In this document: one piece after another, positions 18,010 through 26,933 of the stretch | Position numbering within the stretch: the stretch's first letter is position 1 | Layout of the letters: each line of letters begins with the position of its first letter | From: Bacteroidetes bacterium RIFCSPLOWO2_12_FULL_35_15 | GTDB taxonomy: Bacteria > Bacteroidota > Bacteroidia > 2-12-FULL-35-15 | Length of the DNA stretch: 64,000 bases | Reading direction: 5' to 3' | Assembly: GCA_001769385.1 (NCBI GenBank) | Contig: MEPB01000049.1 | Coordinates: 157,771 to 221,770 of the forward strand | Made by a program: the position numbers and the translations under genes | Notes under the pieces: generated by a model | What the model was told of the DNA's origin: nothing | Database searches by the model: none | What the model saw: the letters and a program-made list of their open reading frames with translations, nothing else

Positions 18010-18813
18010 ATGAGAAGACGACACTATACTTTAGGACTAATCCTAACCTTGCTTTTTGTTGCATGTGAAAAAGTTCCAATCACCGGCCGTAAGCAAATGA
18101 ACTTAATTTCAGAATCAGAATTGATTGGAATGAGTTTAACAAATTATAAAAATTTTCTTATAAAAACGCCTGCCGTTGCAGTCGCTGATGCAAATGCACA
18201 GCTGGTAAAAAAGGTAGGTAACAATATCTCGAAAGCTGTTACTGCATTTATGGCACAAAAGGGATTGTCGAGCAGATTGACAGGTTATCAATGGGAATTT
18301 AATCTGGTAAAGGAAAATACGGTAAATGCATGGTGCATGCCAGGTGGAAAAGTGGTGGTATATTCAGGCTTGTTAGCTGTTACGCAAACAGAATCTGCAT
18401 TAGCTTGTGTAATGGGACATGAAATTGCACATGCTGTTGCAAGGCATGGTAATGAAAGAATGAGTCAATCACTCCTTGTGCAGGTTGGTGGAACAGCTTT
18501 ACAAGTAGCACTTTCACAAAAACCTCAATTAACTCAGGATATCTTTTTACAATCATTTGGAGTAACTTCTCAATTGGGAATGTTAAAATATTCCCGGACC
18601 CATGAAAGCGAAGCCGATAAGATGGGTTTAGTTTTTATGGCTATGGCAGGTTATGATCCGAATGATGCTATTGCTTTTTGGGAACGTATGGCAAAAACAG
18701 GTGGAGGAAATCAAACTTTAGAATTGTTGAATACACATCCAAGCGATGAGAAACGTATTGCAGATATTAAAAAGTTTTTACCGGAAGCATTGAAATATTA
18801 TAAAAAGAAATAA
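18010..18813 (+). CDS. M48 family zinc metallopeptidase lipoprotein
   Basis: Periplasmic lipoprotein peptidase of the M48 (BepA/LoiP-like) family, probably involved in outer-membrane protein quality control. The lipobox LFVAC places the lipid-bearing cysteine at residue 19, and CEKVPITGRKQMNLIS is the typical mature start. The zinc motif HEIAH gives His137, Glu138 and His141; the third ligand is Glu201 in THESEADKMG. The closing NTHPSDEKRI block is also standard. No C-terminal TPR extension is present, so it is the short form (267 residues). Lies 25 bp after clpS on the same strand. Confidence 0.93.
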   Translation: MRRRHYTLGLILTLLFVACEKVPITGRKQMNLISESELIGMSLTNYKNFLIKTPAVAVADANAQLVKKVGNNISKAVTAFMAQKGLSSRLTGYQWEFNLVKENTVNAWCMPGGKVVVYSGLLAVTQTESALACVMGHEIAHAVARHGNERMSQSLLVQVGGTALQVALSQKPQLTQDIFLQSFGVTSQLGMLKYSRTHESEADKMGLVFMAMAGYDPNDAIAFWERMAKTGGGNQTLELLNTHPSDEKRIADIKKFLPEALKYYKKK

Positions 18814-18820
18814 ATTAATT

Positions 18821-19333
18821 TTATAGAAACGATTCTAATTTGGCTACCAGGTCATTTAGCAATACTGCTTTTTCGGAAGTAATATTTTTTTGATATTCTT
18901 TCACTTTTATTATTCCTTCTTTAACGTGAGTATCAGTAAACGGTCCTTCCATATTTTCAATAACAGTGATTGCTTCTAAGGAAACTAAATAGTCGGCATC
19001 AAGAGCCAGGTTGATGAAAAAAGGGAGTTGGGTACTGAAATTTATTTCTGATTCCCAGCAAGCGGCAACCAGAATATGTTTTTTGTGTTTCATTTTCGAA
19101 TTAAAAATTGCTGTTATAAGCAAATCCCCGGCATTTTCTTTCTTTAAGGTAAGTAAAGCTTCTTCTTTTAATTCTTTGTTTTCGGGGTCAGTCAGAAGAG
19201 AAACGATTGCTGAGATCTTCTCTTCCATAATATCATCTATATTCAAATCATCAGTTGAACCAACAATTTTTGTTACATACTCCTCCGGATTAAAATACTT
19301 TTTTAATCCATCTTTATTTTCCTCTTTATCCAT
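18821..19333 (-). CDS. HEAT-like helical protein of unknown function
   Basis: 170-residue acidic cytosolic protein with no signal peptide or membrane segment. The sequence is a run of amphipathic helices (IVSLLTDPENKELKEEALLTLKK written as successive helix pairs, then LLITAIFN, ILVAACWES and VSLEAITVIENM) that resembles HEAT/armadillo repeats. I do not recognise a family with a known role. It is convergent with the M48 gene with only 7 bp between stops, and begins a separate minus-strand transcript. Probably a protein-interaction scaffold; that is a guess from fold type only. Confidence 0.75.
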   Translation of the reverse strand: MDKEENKDGLKKYFNPEEYVTKIVGSTDDLNIDDIMEEKISAIVSLLTDPENKELKEEALLTLKKENAGDLLITAIFNSKMKHKKHILVAACWESEINFSTQLPFFINLALDADYLVSLEAITVIENMEGPFTDTHVKEGIIKVKEYQKNITSEKAVLLNDLVAKLESFL

Positions 19334-19595
19334 GATTTGCTAATTTTCCGATTATTTAATAATCTATAAACAAATATGAGAATTTTTTTTGTATTTCGCT
19401 TGTTGAGAAATAGCTGAATAATTCATTTGCACTTAAATTAGATTAGGAATAAAGTAAGTTCATCGATGATATTCAACTATTTGTAGAAAACAATGTTTGG
19501 AGTACACATTTTACTGTTAATAAGTTAAGAGCACGCACTTTGCTTTTGTAGAATATTTAGATTCTATTTGCTTAGTAAAAATTAAAAAATTAATT

Positions 19596-19958
19596 ATGAA
19601 GGATTTACAAAAATTATTAATGATCGCATTTTGTTTTTGTGGTATGATGAATACCTTCAACGCGAAAGCTCAGAATGATATGATACCTGCCGAGAGTCCT
19701 GATTTTCGGGTTTTTCCAAACCCAACTGAAAGAGATTATGATACCTACGTAAGTTTACAAGGCTTTAAGGCAAATGATTTATTAGTAGTGGTGTATGATA
19801 TGTTAGGACGCGAAATTTATTCGAAAGTGGAAATGGTTGAAAACGGAGGGTTTTTATTTACACTGTCAACAGATGGTAAAAAATTACCAGCAGGGGTTTA
19901 TTTAATTTCAGCTGCTGCAAATGATAATGTGTTTAAGCAAAAATTGATTGTACGATAG
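19596..19958 (+). CDS. Miniature T9SS cargo: signal peptide plus sorting domain only
   Basis: 120-residue exported protein that contains little besides its targeting signals. Residues 1-26 are a signal peptide ending AKAQ. After a linker of about ten residues the T9SS type A sorting domain begins (FRVFPNPTERD) and runs to the end (VYDMLGREIYSK, LPAGVYLIS, KQKLIVR). There is no room for a separate passenger domain. A symmetric terminator follows directly. It could be a remnant of a longer secreted protein, a small surface peptide, or a protein that uses this beta-sandwich fold itself as the functional part. Confidence 0.85.
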   Translation: MKDLQKLLMIAFCFCGMMNTFNAKAQNDMIPAESPDFRVFPNPTERDYDTYVSLQGFKANDLLVVVYDMLGREIYSKVEMVENGGFLFTLSTDGKKLPAGVYLISAAANDNVFKQKLIVR

Positions 19959-19984
19959 TAAATAGTTCTCTCTAAACTATTTTG

Positions 19985-20018
19985 AACAGCTTTGCAATTA
20001 TAAAATTGCAGGGCTGTT
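19985..20018. terminator. Bidirectional terminator between convergent genes
   Basis: AACAGC and GCAATT pair with AATTGC and GCTGTT across a 4-base loop, with T-rich sequence after it on the plus strand. It serves both the miniature T9SS gene (plus) and the DUF3108 gene (minus), whose stop lies right beside it. Confidence 0.75.
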
Positions 20019-20831
20019 TTATTTTGGAACAAAACAATCAATTTTATTACGTAATCCACTGTATTTAATTAATTTAATTCTTACTTCTCCTATAATAATA
20101 GGACTTTCTAAATAAACAGGCAGCCTGTTTTTATCATCTGTGAGCCAGATAGTCATTTCATCTCCCGCTTTAAAAATAGTCCCTTCAATTAATTTTGGCT
20201 GAAGTTTAATACAACGGATCTTGCCCAAAAGAGGAGTAGTAATGATTTCTTTTCCCAGATATCTTATGTAGGAAGGAACTACAGATCCATCCAATACAAA
20301 TGTTAAAGGAATGGTATCATTAATTTTATAATTTGTAAAATCGAGGCAACGGATATAAAATACAGATGTCACAACATCTTTTACACAATTTGTAATATTT
20401 AGGGTATCATAGTTTGGCCCTTTATCTTTCCTTGTCTCTGTTGTATATACCCGTGTATTCCGGTGATTAAAAACATAATCATCATATGCATAGTATTTGT
20501 CTTCATGAACTTCCCTTACAAAACGAAACGGTTTTAAACTTAATGTATCTGCATATGATTCGTATTTATCGTGAACTTTAAAGAACCAATCATAGTGAGG
20601 ATAGCTTTTGCCTAGTGTGCTGAAATGATATACACTATTCCCATTGATTTTTTTTACCACAATGCTTGAAGCGGCTTCTCCTGCATTCATACGTATGATG
20701 CCCCAGGTATAGTCAATATTATAAAGTAACTTTTCTCCTTCTTTAAATGCGAAATTAATAGTATTGCAATTATTTTGAGAAAATAATGCAAGGGGAAAAA
20801 ATATAAATATAGTGGAGAATAATTTTTTCAT
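20019..20831 (-). CDS. DUF3108 domain-containing exported protein
   Basis: 270-residue periplasmic or outer-membrane-associated protein of the DUF3108 family. A signal peptide (MKKLFSTIFIFFPLALFSQ) is followed by the family pattern: FKEGEKLLYNIDYTWGIIRMNAGEA, split into beta strands, then DWFFKVHDKYESYAD, KPFRFVREVHED, and late strands including IKLQPKLIEGTIF and IWLTDDKNRLPVYLES. A longer frame reaches 20897, but ATG 20831 exposes the signal peptide and is preferred. The fold resembles a LolA/LolB-like beta structure in related families; its precise role is not known. An FNR/CRP-like palindrome lies 142 bp upstream. Confidence 0.87.
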   Translation of the reverse strand: MKKLFSTIFIFFPLALFSQNNCNTINFAFKEGEKLLYNIDYTWGIIRMNAGEAASSIVVKKINGNSVYHFSTLGKSYPHYDWFFKVHDKYESYADTLSLKPFRFVREVHEDKYYAYDDYVFNHRNTRVYTTETRKDKGPNYDTLNITNCVKDVVTSVFYIRCLDFTNYKINDTIPLTFVLDGSVVPSYIRYLGKEIITTPLLGKIRCIKLQPKLIEGTIFKAGDEMTIWLTDDKNRLPVYLESPIIIGEVRIKLIKYSGLRNKIDCFVPK

Positions 20832-20972
20832 AATCAGGACGCTTTGATGTATTTTCATTTCCATTAAACTCTCAAAAAGAATCTCAATGCCAGACAAAAT
20901 GCCTCATTTTTCCTTTTTTTGTTTGTGAACTATCTGCGATACTAAAATTCGCATGGAATCAACACTATATCA

Positions 20973-20986
20973 ATGACTTTGGTCAA
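20973..20986. promoter_or_regulatory. FNR/CRP-like palindrome ATGAC-TTTG-GTCAA
   Basis: Near-perfect 5-4-5 inverted repeat in the divergent gap between the DUF3108 gene (minus) and the pRiA4b-like gene (plus). It resembles the CRP/FNR superfamily site TTGAY-N4-RTCAA. It is 142 bp from one start and 192 bp from the other, so the target gene is undecided. Confidence 0.35.
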
Positions 20987-21132
20987 TGAAATAGAAGTAT
21001 CCGCACAATTAACCAAACCGATCCAAGCTATTTTTTGGGAACCATGATTCAAAAGGATATTTTTTTTAAAAAGCAATAAATAAGATCATTTCAATAATAA
21101 ATTTTTCTTAAGAAAATTAAGGACAGATTTTG

Positions 21133-21140
21133 TATTTTTG
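21133..21140 (+). promoter_or_regulatory. -7 box TATTTTTG for the pRiA4b-like gene
   Basis: TATTTTTG fits TAnnTTTG and leaves a leader of roughly 32 nucleotides before the ATG at 21178. Confidence 0.4.
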
Positions 21141-21177
21141 TTTTTTAAGAAATTAATATTAATCATCAAATTATAAA

Positions 21178-21816
21178 ATGGCTGTTTATAGATTTAAAGT
21201 TGCTTTTGAAGATAACGAAGACGTATATCGTGAAATAGAAATAAAATCGGCTCAGAATTTCGAAGATTTTCATAATGTTATTATGCAGTCAATCGATTTT
21301 GATAATGCGCATGATGCTTCCTTTTTTATTAGTGATGATTACTGGCGAAAAGGAGATGAGATTGTATTACGTCCGGTAAAAGAGGATGATAAAAGAAGAC
21401 CAGCTGAACCAAAACGCCAGATGAATAAATGTAAGATGGCTTCATTGATTGATGATCCGCATCAAAAATTTTTGTATATCTATGATCCTAAAACACAATG
21501 GACATTTTTAGTTGAATTATTAAAAATTGTTCCGGATGATGTAAAAGCAACTTATCCAAAGTGTGCCAAGAGTATTGGACTGGCGCCAAAACAATATTTG
21601 AAATCGGATGCAATACCCGTTGTGGTTGATGAGGATGAATTTGATGAAACTGAACCTGATTCTGATGATGAAGCTTATGTTTTAGCAACTAACGATGATG
21701 AAACAGCTCTCTTAGAAAGCTCAGAAGGGGAAGAAGAAGTAGTTGAGGAAGAAATGATGGAAGATAGCGAAGAATTGTCGGAAGATGCAATTGAAGGCAG
21801 TTACGAAGAAGATTAA
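21178..21816 (+). CDS. pRiA4b ORF-3-like (IS1096 TnpR-like) protein with acidic tail
   Basis: 212-residue cytosolic protein. Residues 1-145 match the plasmid pRiA4b ORF-3 / IS1096 passenger TnpR-like fold (YRFKVAFEDNEDVYREIEI, FDNAHDASFFISDDYW, FLYIYDPKTQWTFLVELLKI, YPKCAKSIGLAPKQY). The remaining ~65 residues are almost entirely Asp, Glu and Ser and must be disordered. Despite the family name no transposase, terminal repeat or other mobile feature is attached, and the gene is followed closely by miaA, so it is treated as a chromosomal gene. Function unknown; the acidic tail suggests binding to a basic partner or a chaperone-like role. Confidence 0.85.
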   Translation: MAVYRFKVAFEDNEDVYREIEIKSAQNFEDFHNVIMQSIDFDNAHDASFFISDDYWRKGDEIVLRPVKEDDKRRPAEPKRQMNKCKMASLIDDPHQKFLYIYDPKTQWTFLVELLKIVPDDVKATYPKCAKSIGLAPKQYLKSDAIPVVVDEDEFDETEPDSDDEAYVLATNDDETALLESSEGEEEVVEEEMMEDSEELSEDAIEGSYEED

Positions 21817-21868
21817 ATTAATATATTTCCCATAAGGGAAGGAAAACAGAATTAATAAACAAAAAATT

Positions 21869-21898
21869 TTCCCCTCATTTTCGGAGGGGAATTTTTTT
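21869..21898 (+). terminator. Terminator ending 10 bp before miaA
   Basis: TTCCCCTC pairs with GAGGGGAA across a 7-base loop, followed by seven T. It ends the pRiA4b-like transcript. The 3' arm also reads GGAGGGG, a Shine-Dalgarno-like stretch 7 bases before an alternative TTG start of miaA (21897). Confidence 0.75.
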
Positions 21899-21908
21899 GA
21901 AAAGAAAA

Positions 21909-22838
21909 ATGACAAAAAAAAGTTTAATTGTAATAATTGGCCCAACAGCGATAGGAAAAACTTCGCTTAGTATTGCTCTGGCAAAAGAATTAAACTGCCC
22001 GGTAATTTCTGCTGATTCTCGTCAATTCTTTAAAGAAATGAGTATTGGAACAGCAAAACCAAGCAAAGAAGAAATGCAAGGGGTCCCTCATTATTTTATT
22101 GATTCACACTCTATAGTTGAAGATTATAATGTTGGGAAATTTGAAAATGAAGCAATTGGTTTGTTAGAAAAATTATTTCAAAAACACAATGTGGTGTTGA
22201 TGGTGGGAGGCTCAGGATTATATATTGATGCGGTTTGTAAAGGTTTTGATAAATTACCGGAAGCCGATGCTGAACTAAGAGAAAAAATAAATTCAATTTT
22301 TGAATCGAAAGGTATGGCAGGATTGCAAGAGCTTTTGAAAGACCTTGATCCCGAATATTATACTAAAGTTGATCTGCAGAACAGGCATCGCGTAAGCCGG
22401 GCCATTGAGGTTTGCTTATGTACCGGAAAGCCTTATTCTTCTTTACGTGAAGGGAAGAATAAAGAACGAAATTTTAATAGTATTAAGGTCGGATTGAATA
22501 CATCCCGTGAAGTACTTTATTCACAAATAAATCAACGTGTGGATGAAATGATGAAACAAGGTTTGTTAGAAGAAGTAAAAGCACTGCAAGCTCACAAAGG
22601 ATTGAATGCATTGCAAACAGTAGGATATAGAGAGTTGTTTGACTATCTGGATAAAAAAAACGATCTGTTTTCTGCTGTTGAATTAATAAAACAAAACACC
22701 AGAAATTTTGCAAAACGTCAATTGACATGGTTCAGAAAAGATCCCGGAATCAAATGGTTTGAACCAGATGCGTTGGAGGAAATAAAAAAATATTTATTGG
22801 AGGTTGACACGAATTTCATGAATTTAATACGGAAGTAA
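21909..22838 (+). CDS. miaA: tRNA dimethylallyltransferase MiaA
   Basis: Adds a dimethylallyl group to N6 of adenosine 37 in tRNAs reading codons that begin with U, the first step toward ms2i6A. The P-loop GPTAIGKTS is at about residues 10-18, followed by CPVISADSRQ, the DMAPP/tRNA elements GTAKPS and HYFIDS, GGSGLYIDAVCKG, and the late block QTVGYRELFDYL plus RNFAKRQLTWFRKD. The length of 309 residues is normal. ATG 21909 is chosen; an in-frame TTG at 21897 would add four residues and has a purine-rich stretch upstream, but that stretch is inside the terminator stem. Confidence 0.95.
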   Translation: MTKKSLIVIIGPTAIGKTSLSIALAKELNCPVISADSRQFFKEMSIGTAKPSKEEMQGVPHYFIDSHSIVEDYNVGKFENEAIGLLEKLFQKHNVVLMVGGSGLYIDAVCKGFDKLPEADAELREKINSIFESKGMAGLQELLKDLDPEYYTKVDLQNRHRVSRAIEVCLCTGKPYSSLREGKNKERNFNSIKVGLNTSREVLYSQINQRVDEMMKQGLLEEVKALQAHKGLNALQTVGYRELFDYLDKKNDLFSAVELIKQNTRNFAKRQLTWFRKDPGIKWFEPDALEEIKKYLLEVDTNFMNLIRK

Positions 22839-22874
22839 TTTCACCTAAAAGGGTGGTGGAATTTTTAAAATTCT

Positions 22875-24077
22875 ATGCGCAAAACAGTAAAAGAATATCT
22901 TCATCTTGACAGATCACTACTTAACTTAATAACGGTTGAGTTTTTTGTGCAGCTCATTAATGTCTCATTTATTGCCATTCTTCCTTTATACATGAAGTCA
23001 GCGGGATATAGCGATGCCCAATATGCACATTTTACATCGTATCGTTATTTTGGAATGCTTGCCTTAGCATTGTTTTTAGGAATGTACATTAAGGGCAGAA
23101 AGATCATTCCCATGTTTTATATAGCCTCAATTGGAGTTCCTTTGTTTGCATTGTTAATTATAATTGGTGTTCAATTACAGTCAACAGGCTTATTACTAGT
23201 TTCTCATTTATTATGGGGAATGGCTTATACATTTATTCAGATTCCGATTTTACCATATATCATGCGTAATGCATCAAAAGCACAACAAATACTGGCTATC
23301 ACACTTAATTTTGCAACATGGAGCATTGCCAGTATTGCCGGCAGTTTTATTATTGCAGTTTTCAATGGATATGATAAAATTCTTTTCAGTGAGCGGAATT
23401 TATTATTTGCCATTTCTGTAATTGGATTTATGGGTGTTTACTTTGTTAGAAAAATGAACAAGGCTGAAAAAGTTCCTGTAATGGTTGAAAAGCGAAGTAA
23501 TTTAAGAGAATATGATTGGAAAATAATTATGCGAGCTCTTATACCTACTTGCATTATTGCTATTGGCGCAGGATTTACAATTCCGTTTATGAGTTTGTTC
23601 TTTTCGAATGTGCATAATATGAGCACCTCTGTTTTTTCTACTCTTAATTTTATAACAGCAGTTACGGTTACCATTGTAGCTATATATGTTCCAAAGATCA
23701 AGAACCGTTATGGATATTTAAAAGCTATCCCAACAACACAGGGCTTTGCTATTTTTGCTTTGATAATTATGGCTACCACACAATATTATAGCCATTGGAA
23801 TTTTGCAATTGTTATTGCTGCATTATTTTATTTGTTGCGCCAGCCATTGATGAGTATTGCTGTTCCTATGACAACAGAAATTACCATGAAATATGTAGGT
23901 GAAAGAAACCGTGAAATGGTTAGTGGTTTAACTTCTGCAATATGGTCGGGTTCAGCTTATTTTAGTGCTGTAGGATTTGGAATACTCCGGCATTTGAATG
24001 TTGCGTATGTAAACATCTTTTTGATCACTGCACCATTACCTTATATTTTATTGGTGTATTCTTTTACACCTTGTTAA
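22875..24077 (+). CDS. Major facilitator superfamily transporter
   Basis: 400-residue inner-membrane transporter with about 12 hydrophobic segments, a central cytoplasmic loop (NKAEKVPVMVEKRSNLREYDW) and paired halves typical of the MFS. It starts with a short amphipathic N-terminus, then the first membrane helix VEFFVQLINVSFIAILPLYM. GRKIIPMFY after helix 2 corresponds to the usual inter-helix loop. Substrate cannot be told; the general look is of the drug/sugar efflux group. It lies 36 bp after miaA and may be co-transcribed, which gives no hint of substrate. Confidence 0.88.
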   Translation: MRKTVKEYLHLDRSLLNLITVEFFVQLINVSFIAILPLYMKSAGYSDAQYAHFTSYRYFGMLALALFLGMYIKGRKIIPMFYIASIGVPLFALLIIIGVQLQSTGLLLVSHLLWGMAYTFIQIPILPYIMRNASKAQQILAITLNFATWSIASIAGSFIIAVFNGYDKILFSERNLLFAISVIGFMGVYFVRKMNKAEKVPVMVEKRSNLREYDWKIIMRALIPTCIIAIGAGFTIPFMSLFFSNVHNMSTSVFSTLNFITAVTVTIVAIYVPKIKNRYGYLKAIPTTQGFAIFALIIMATTQYYSHWNFAIVIAALFYLLRQPLMSIAVPMTTEITMKYVGERNREMVSGLTSAIWSGSAYFSAVGFGILRHLNVAYVNIFLITAPLPYILLVYSFTPC

Positions 24078-24116
24078 TTGTGGATTATAACAAACGTGAA
24101 TTATCAGGAACGATAG

Positions 24117-24521
24117 CTAATTAGAATTCACTGCAAAAAGAATTTCTTTATTAAGCCATTCTATTGCTTTGTCACGATTTGCAAAAATTTTTGTCTTGAT
24201 AAGAGGTTTATTGATCTTGATGTAAAATTCACCCACTATCCGGTGTCCAAGAGAGTGTACTAAAAGAGCTTTTGCAATGGTTCTTTGTGCAAATTCAGTA
24301 CTTGCAGAAAGTTCTCTGGCTTCTTTTGTAATGCTGGTAAATAATCCGGAGTCAATCAGAACAGCATAAGGCTTTCCATCTGTTAATTGCAGATTTACCT
24401 CTTTAATTTTCAAAACTTCTTCTGTATCAAGATTTGTGTAATCTAAGATAACGTTTTCAACAAGGGATGAATTTATTAAGCGAATTCTGGCGCATTGAAT
24501 TTCAATTTCTTTTGTATTCAT
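24117..24521 (-). CDS. Small STAS/SpoIIAA-like protein (DUF7793-type)
   Basis: 134-residue cytosolic protein of alternating strands and helices. The order (NLDTEEVLKIKEVN, KPYAVLIDSG, FTSITKEARELSAS, IAKALLVHS, IVGEFYIKINKP, TKIFANRDKAIEWL) matches small SpoIIAA/STAS-like proteins common in Bacteroidota, now grouped near DUF7793. The end pattern 'F.....A..WL' is characteristic of that fold. No catalytic residues or partner genes are evident. It is convergent with the MFS gene and has its own start after a 139-bp gap. Family call is moderate; function unknown. Confidence 0.72.
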   Translation of the reverse strand: MNTKEIEIQCARIRLINSSLVENVILDYTNLDTEEVLKIKEVNLQLTDGKPYAVLIDSGLFTSITKEARELSASTEFAQRTIAKALLVHSLGHRIVGEFYIKINKPLIKTKIFANRDKAIEWLNKEILFAVNSN

Positions 24522-24660
24522 AATTCAATTATGCAAACTTCTTAAGTGCTAATGGGAGTATAAATCCATTTTATTCAGCTATCATTAAGAAATGCTGGAG
24601 TTTCAGTTTAGTTCTCAAATCTAAGTATTTTTGTGAAAACAACAAACTTCATCAAAGAAA

Positions 24661-25584
24661 TTAAAATCCCAACCAGTTTGCATTTATTCCATTTTTAGTA
24701 AACTCCATAGCAGGGGCAGGGATTTTTATAAATCCAACAGAATAAAAAATTGTTCTTAAAAACTTTGATCTTGTTTTTATCCGTGTCAGATCAACATCTA
24801 AGGAAAGATAATATTGTCTGTAACGTTCAAAAAAAACCGGGTTCCCATTTGCATCAAAAATTACCGGATTATTTTCTCCCCCTGTCATTCCTTCTGCACC
24901 ATAACCAATCGCAATATTTAACCATTTCGGAAATTTGCTTTCTTTGCCCATGAATGAGGAAGGATTTACAGAAAGCCAATAGGTCTGCCCATTGTAATCT
25001 TTCAACATATTTTCCTGAAAATTACTTCCTAATATGTTTGGCCGGTATTTTGAAAATTTACTTTCCTGAAAAGAATATTTTAAGACAATACGTTGTTCAT
25101 CCCATGCTAATTCTTGTCCAACCACCATTAACGAACCAACAGTATTTGTAGCAAGATCTGCAATAGAAAAACCCCATTCGGTGGAATAACCATCCAATAC
25201 TTCAATAGTACTTTGATACAAAGAGCCAAGCATTCCTCCATACCAAATTGCTTTTTTTCGTTCTACACCGCTCCATTTCATTAATCCGATTCCAACACGA
25301 CCTATATAATAAGAGGTAACAGTATGACCCACTTTATCCATTTGTAACCATTCTTTACTGTCATCAAATAAATGAAAGGAAGAGCGTGGATAATCCTTGT
25401 ACCATAATTCATTTAAACCATATAAAGAGCTTGCATATAATGCCGTTTCAGTACCAACAACTAATGTTAAACGTTTTTTATTGAAGGGTGTTGAATATAT
25501 TGAATCGGTTTGTGAAAATAACAGATCAAATGAAAAGCAAAGCAGGAAAGCGGTAAAGAGATGGTTGGACTTGAATAAATTCAT
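24661..25584 (-). CDS. DUF2279 family exported protein
   Basis: 307-residue protein with a signal peptide (residues 1-25, ending LLFSQ). The body matches DUF2279: WYKDYPRSSFHLFDDSKEW, the strongly conserved DKVGHTVTSYYIG, AIWYGGMLGSLYQSTIEVLDGYS, and EWGFSIADLATNTVGS. These are hydrophobic helices reminiscent of a small membrane-embedded hydrolase fold (VanZ-like), with conserved Asp, His and Glu. Probably an outer- or inner-membrane protein of unknown role. It is separated from the SpoIID gene by 73 bp and read in the same direction, so co-transcription is possible. Confidence 0.85.
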   Translation of the reverse strand: MNLFKSNHLFTAFLLCFSFDLLFSQTDSIYSTPFNKKRLTLVVGTETALYASSLYGLNELWYKDYPRSSFHLFDDSKEWLQMDKVGHTVTSYYIGRVGIGLMKWSGVERKKAIWYGGMLGSLYQSTIEVLDGYSTEWGFSIADLATNTVGSLMVVGQELAWDEQRIVLKYSFQESKFSKYRPNILGSNFQENMLKDYNGQTYWLSVNPSSFMGKESKFPKWLNIAIGYGAEGMTGGENNPVIFDANGNPVFFERYRQYYLSLDVDLTRIKTRSKFLRTIFYSVGFIKIPAPAMEFTKNGINANWLGF

Positions 25585-25657
25585 TTATACAGAATTCTTT
25601 TTTATTTTGACATGAAGTATTTTGCATTAATTTTTTTCAAAAAAATAGTAAACAATA

Positions 25658-26833
25658 TTATTCTTGTTTGAAATAATTTAAAGCAGACAGATCCACCAAA
25701 TGAACATCTTTATAATAAAAGTGAAGAATATCCTGGAAATTGTATTTTAATTTAGCCATTCGCATGGCTCCCTCCTGGCAAAGTCCTACTCCGTGGCCAT
25801 ATCCACGACCACTGAATTTTAGTGAATCGCCAAGGGGCTGAATAGAAAAGTAAGTTGATTTTAATTTAAAATCAGCACGAATGGTTTTTAAGGGGATTTT
25901 AAGATCCTGCTCAACAAAAAAAATTGCTCTTCCATTTTGTTGATTAAATGATGTCGTTCCTTCATTTTTTAAACTGTCTTCCAGCGGAGTATTACGTTTT
26001 ACCTGTAAATAAGATTTCCAATCTTCCCGCGAAATGGTACGTTGCCATTTTGCAGCTGTTTCATGCAAACAAAAAGTATCTTTCACCGATTTTAAATAAG
26101 TTGTTGAGATAGCCCAGACATCTTGTGAATTGCATGTTTCACCACCACAATTTGCATGAAATGCAGCTGTGATCAGGTTCAATTCATTATCCACCACTAC
26201 TAAACCTTTGGTTTCAATAACTGCTTTCAGATCATTATCTTCTGTTGCTCTGCTTAAATAGGCCTGACAATGAACATCATCACACACTTCAAAATTTTCT
26301 ACTACATGACGATTGATATGCGCCAATAAATAAGTACGACATAAAATAGCTTGTAATTTATAATATTCCAAAGAGCTGTTTTTACCGGCTTCCGATTCAA
26401 CTACTCCTGCAATATATTTTTCGAGATCAACTATATTGATGATCTTAAGCTGACTTTTATCTGCTGAAATAGAAACTTCCAGATTGTCATCGTAGGTTCT
26501 GATATGGCTCGTAGGGTCAATAGATTTTACTTTGTAAGCGGCAAATGTTTCTTTTGCGACCATTTTTAAAGATGCAAACTTTCCAATATTTTTTTCAAAT
26601 GTTTTTAATCGAATAGAATCTCCTTCAATTGCCATTTGAAAAATCCCGGTCGGGTCATAATCCATTAACAGTATTCCATCCCCGTAAATCATATAGCTTC
26701 CGCTGATAGGAGAAAAAATAAAATTTTTAATTATTTTAGTGCTTAAAATACGTACTCTTACATTTTCTGCATGGACATTGGTAACCACCGAAAATAAAAT
26801 AAAAACAAGGATATATTTATTTATTGACTTCAT
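25658..26833 (-). CDS. SpoIID/LytB domain protein
   Basis: Exported protein of about 391 residues related to SpoIID, a lytic transglycosylase that cleaves denuded glycan strands in spore formers; non-sporulating Bacteroidota use relatives in wall remodelling. The signal peptide ends NVHAEN. SpoIID landmarks are DLEKYIAGVVESEAG, YYKLQAILCRTYLL, CDDVHCQAYLS, FHANCGGETCNS and GRGYGHGVGLCQEGAM. The catalytic glutamate is expected in VVESEAG. A methionine four codons upstream (26845) is an alternative start; 26833 gives the better signal peptide. Lies 100 bp downstream of lpxB on the same strand. Confidence 0.9.
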   Translation of the reverse strand: MKSINKYILVFILFSVVTNVHAENVRVRILSTKIIKNFIFSPISGSYMIYGDGILLMDYDPTGIFQMAIEGDSIRLKTFEKNIGKFASLKMVAKETFAAYKVKSIDPTSHIRTYDDNLEVSISADKSQLKIINIVDLEKYIAGVVESEAGKNSSLEYYKLQAILCRTYLLAHINRHVVENFEVCDDVHCQAYLSRATEDNDLKAVIETKGLVVVDNELNLITAAFHANCGGETCNSQDVWAISTTYLKSVKDTFCLHETAAKWQRTISREDWKSYLQVKRNTPLEDSLKNEGTTSFNQQNGRAIFFVEQDLKIPLKTIRADFKLKSTYFSIQPLGDSLKFSGRGYGHGVGLCQEGAMRMAKLKYNFQDILHFYYKDVHLVDLSALNYFKQE

Positions 26834-26933
26834 TAAGTAAAACATTTTTTATATTTCTTGTTCTTTGATTATTCAATCTTTAAAATTCTATTCCAATTTT
26901 TTTGCCATTTCGCTCTTTTTGGAAAATGACATT

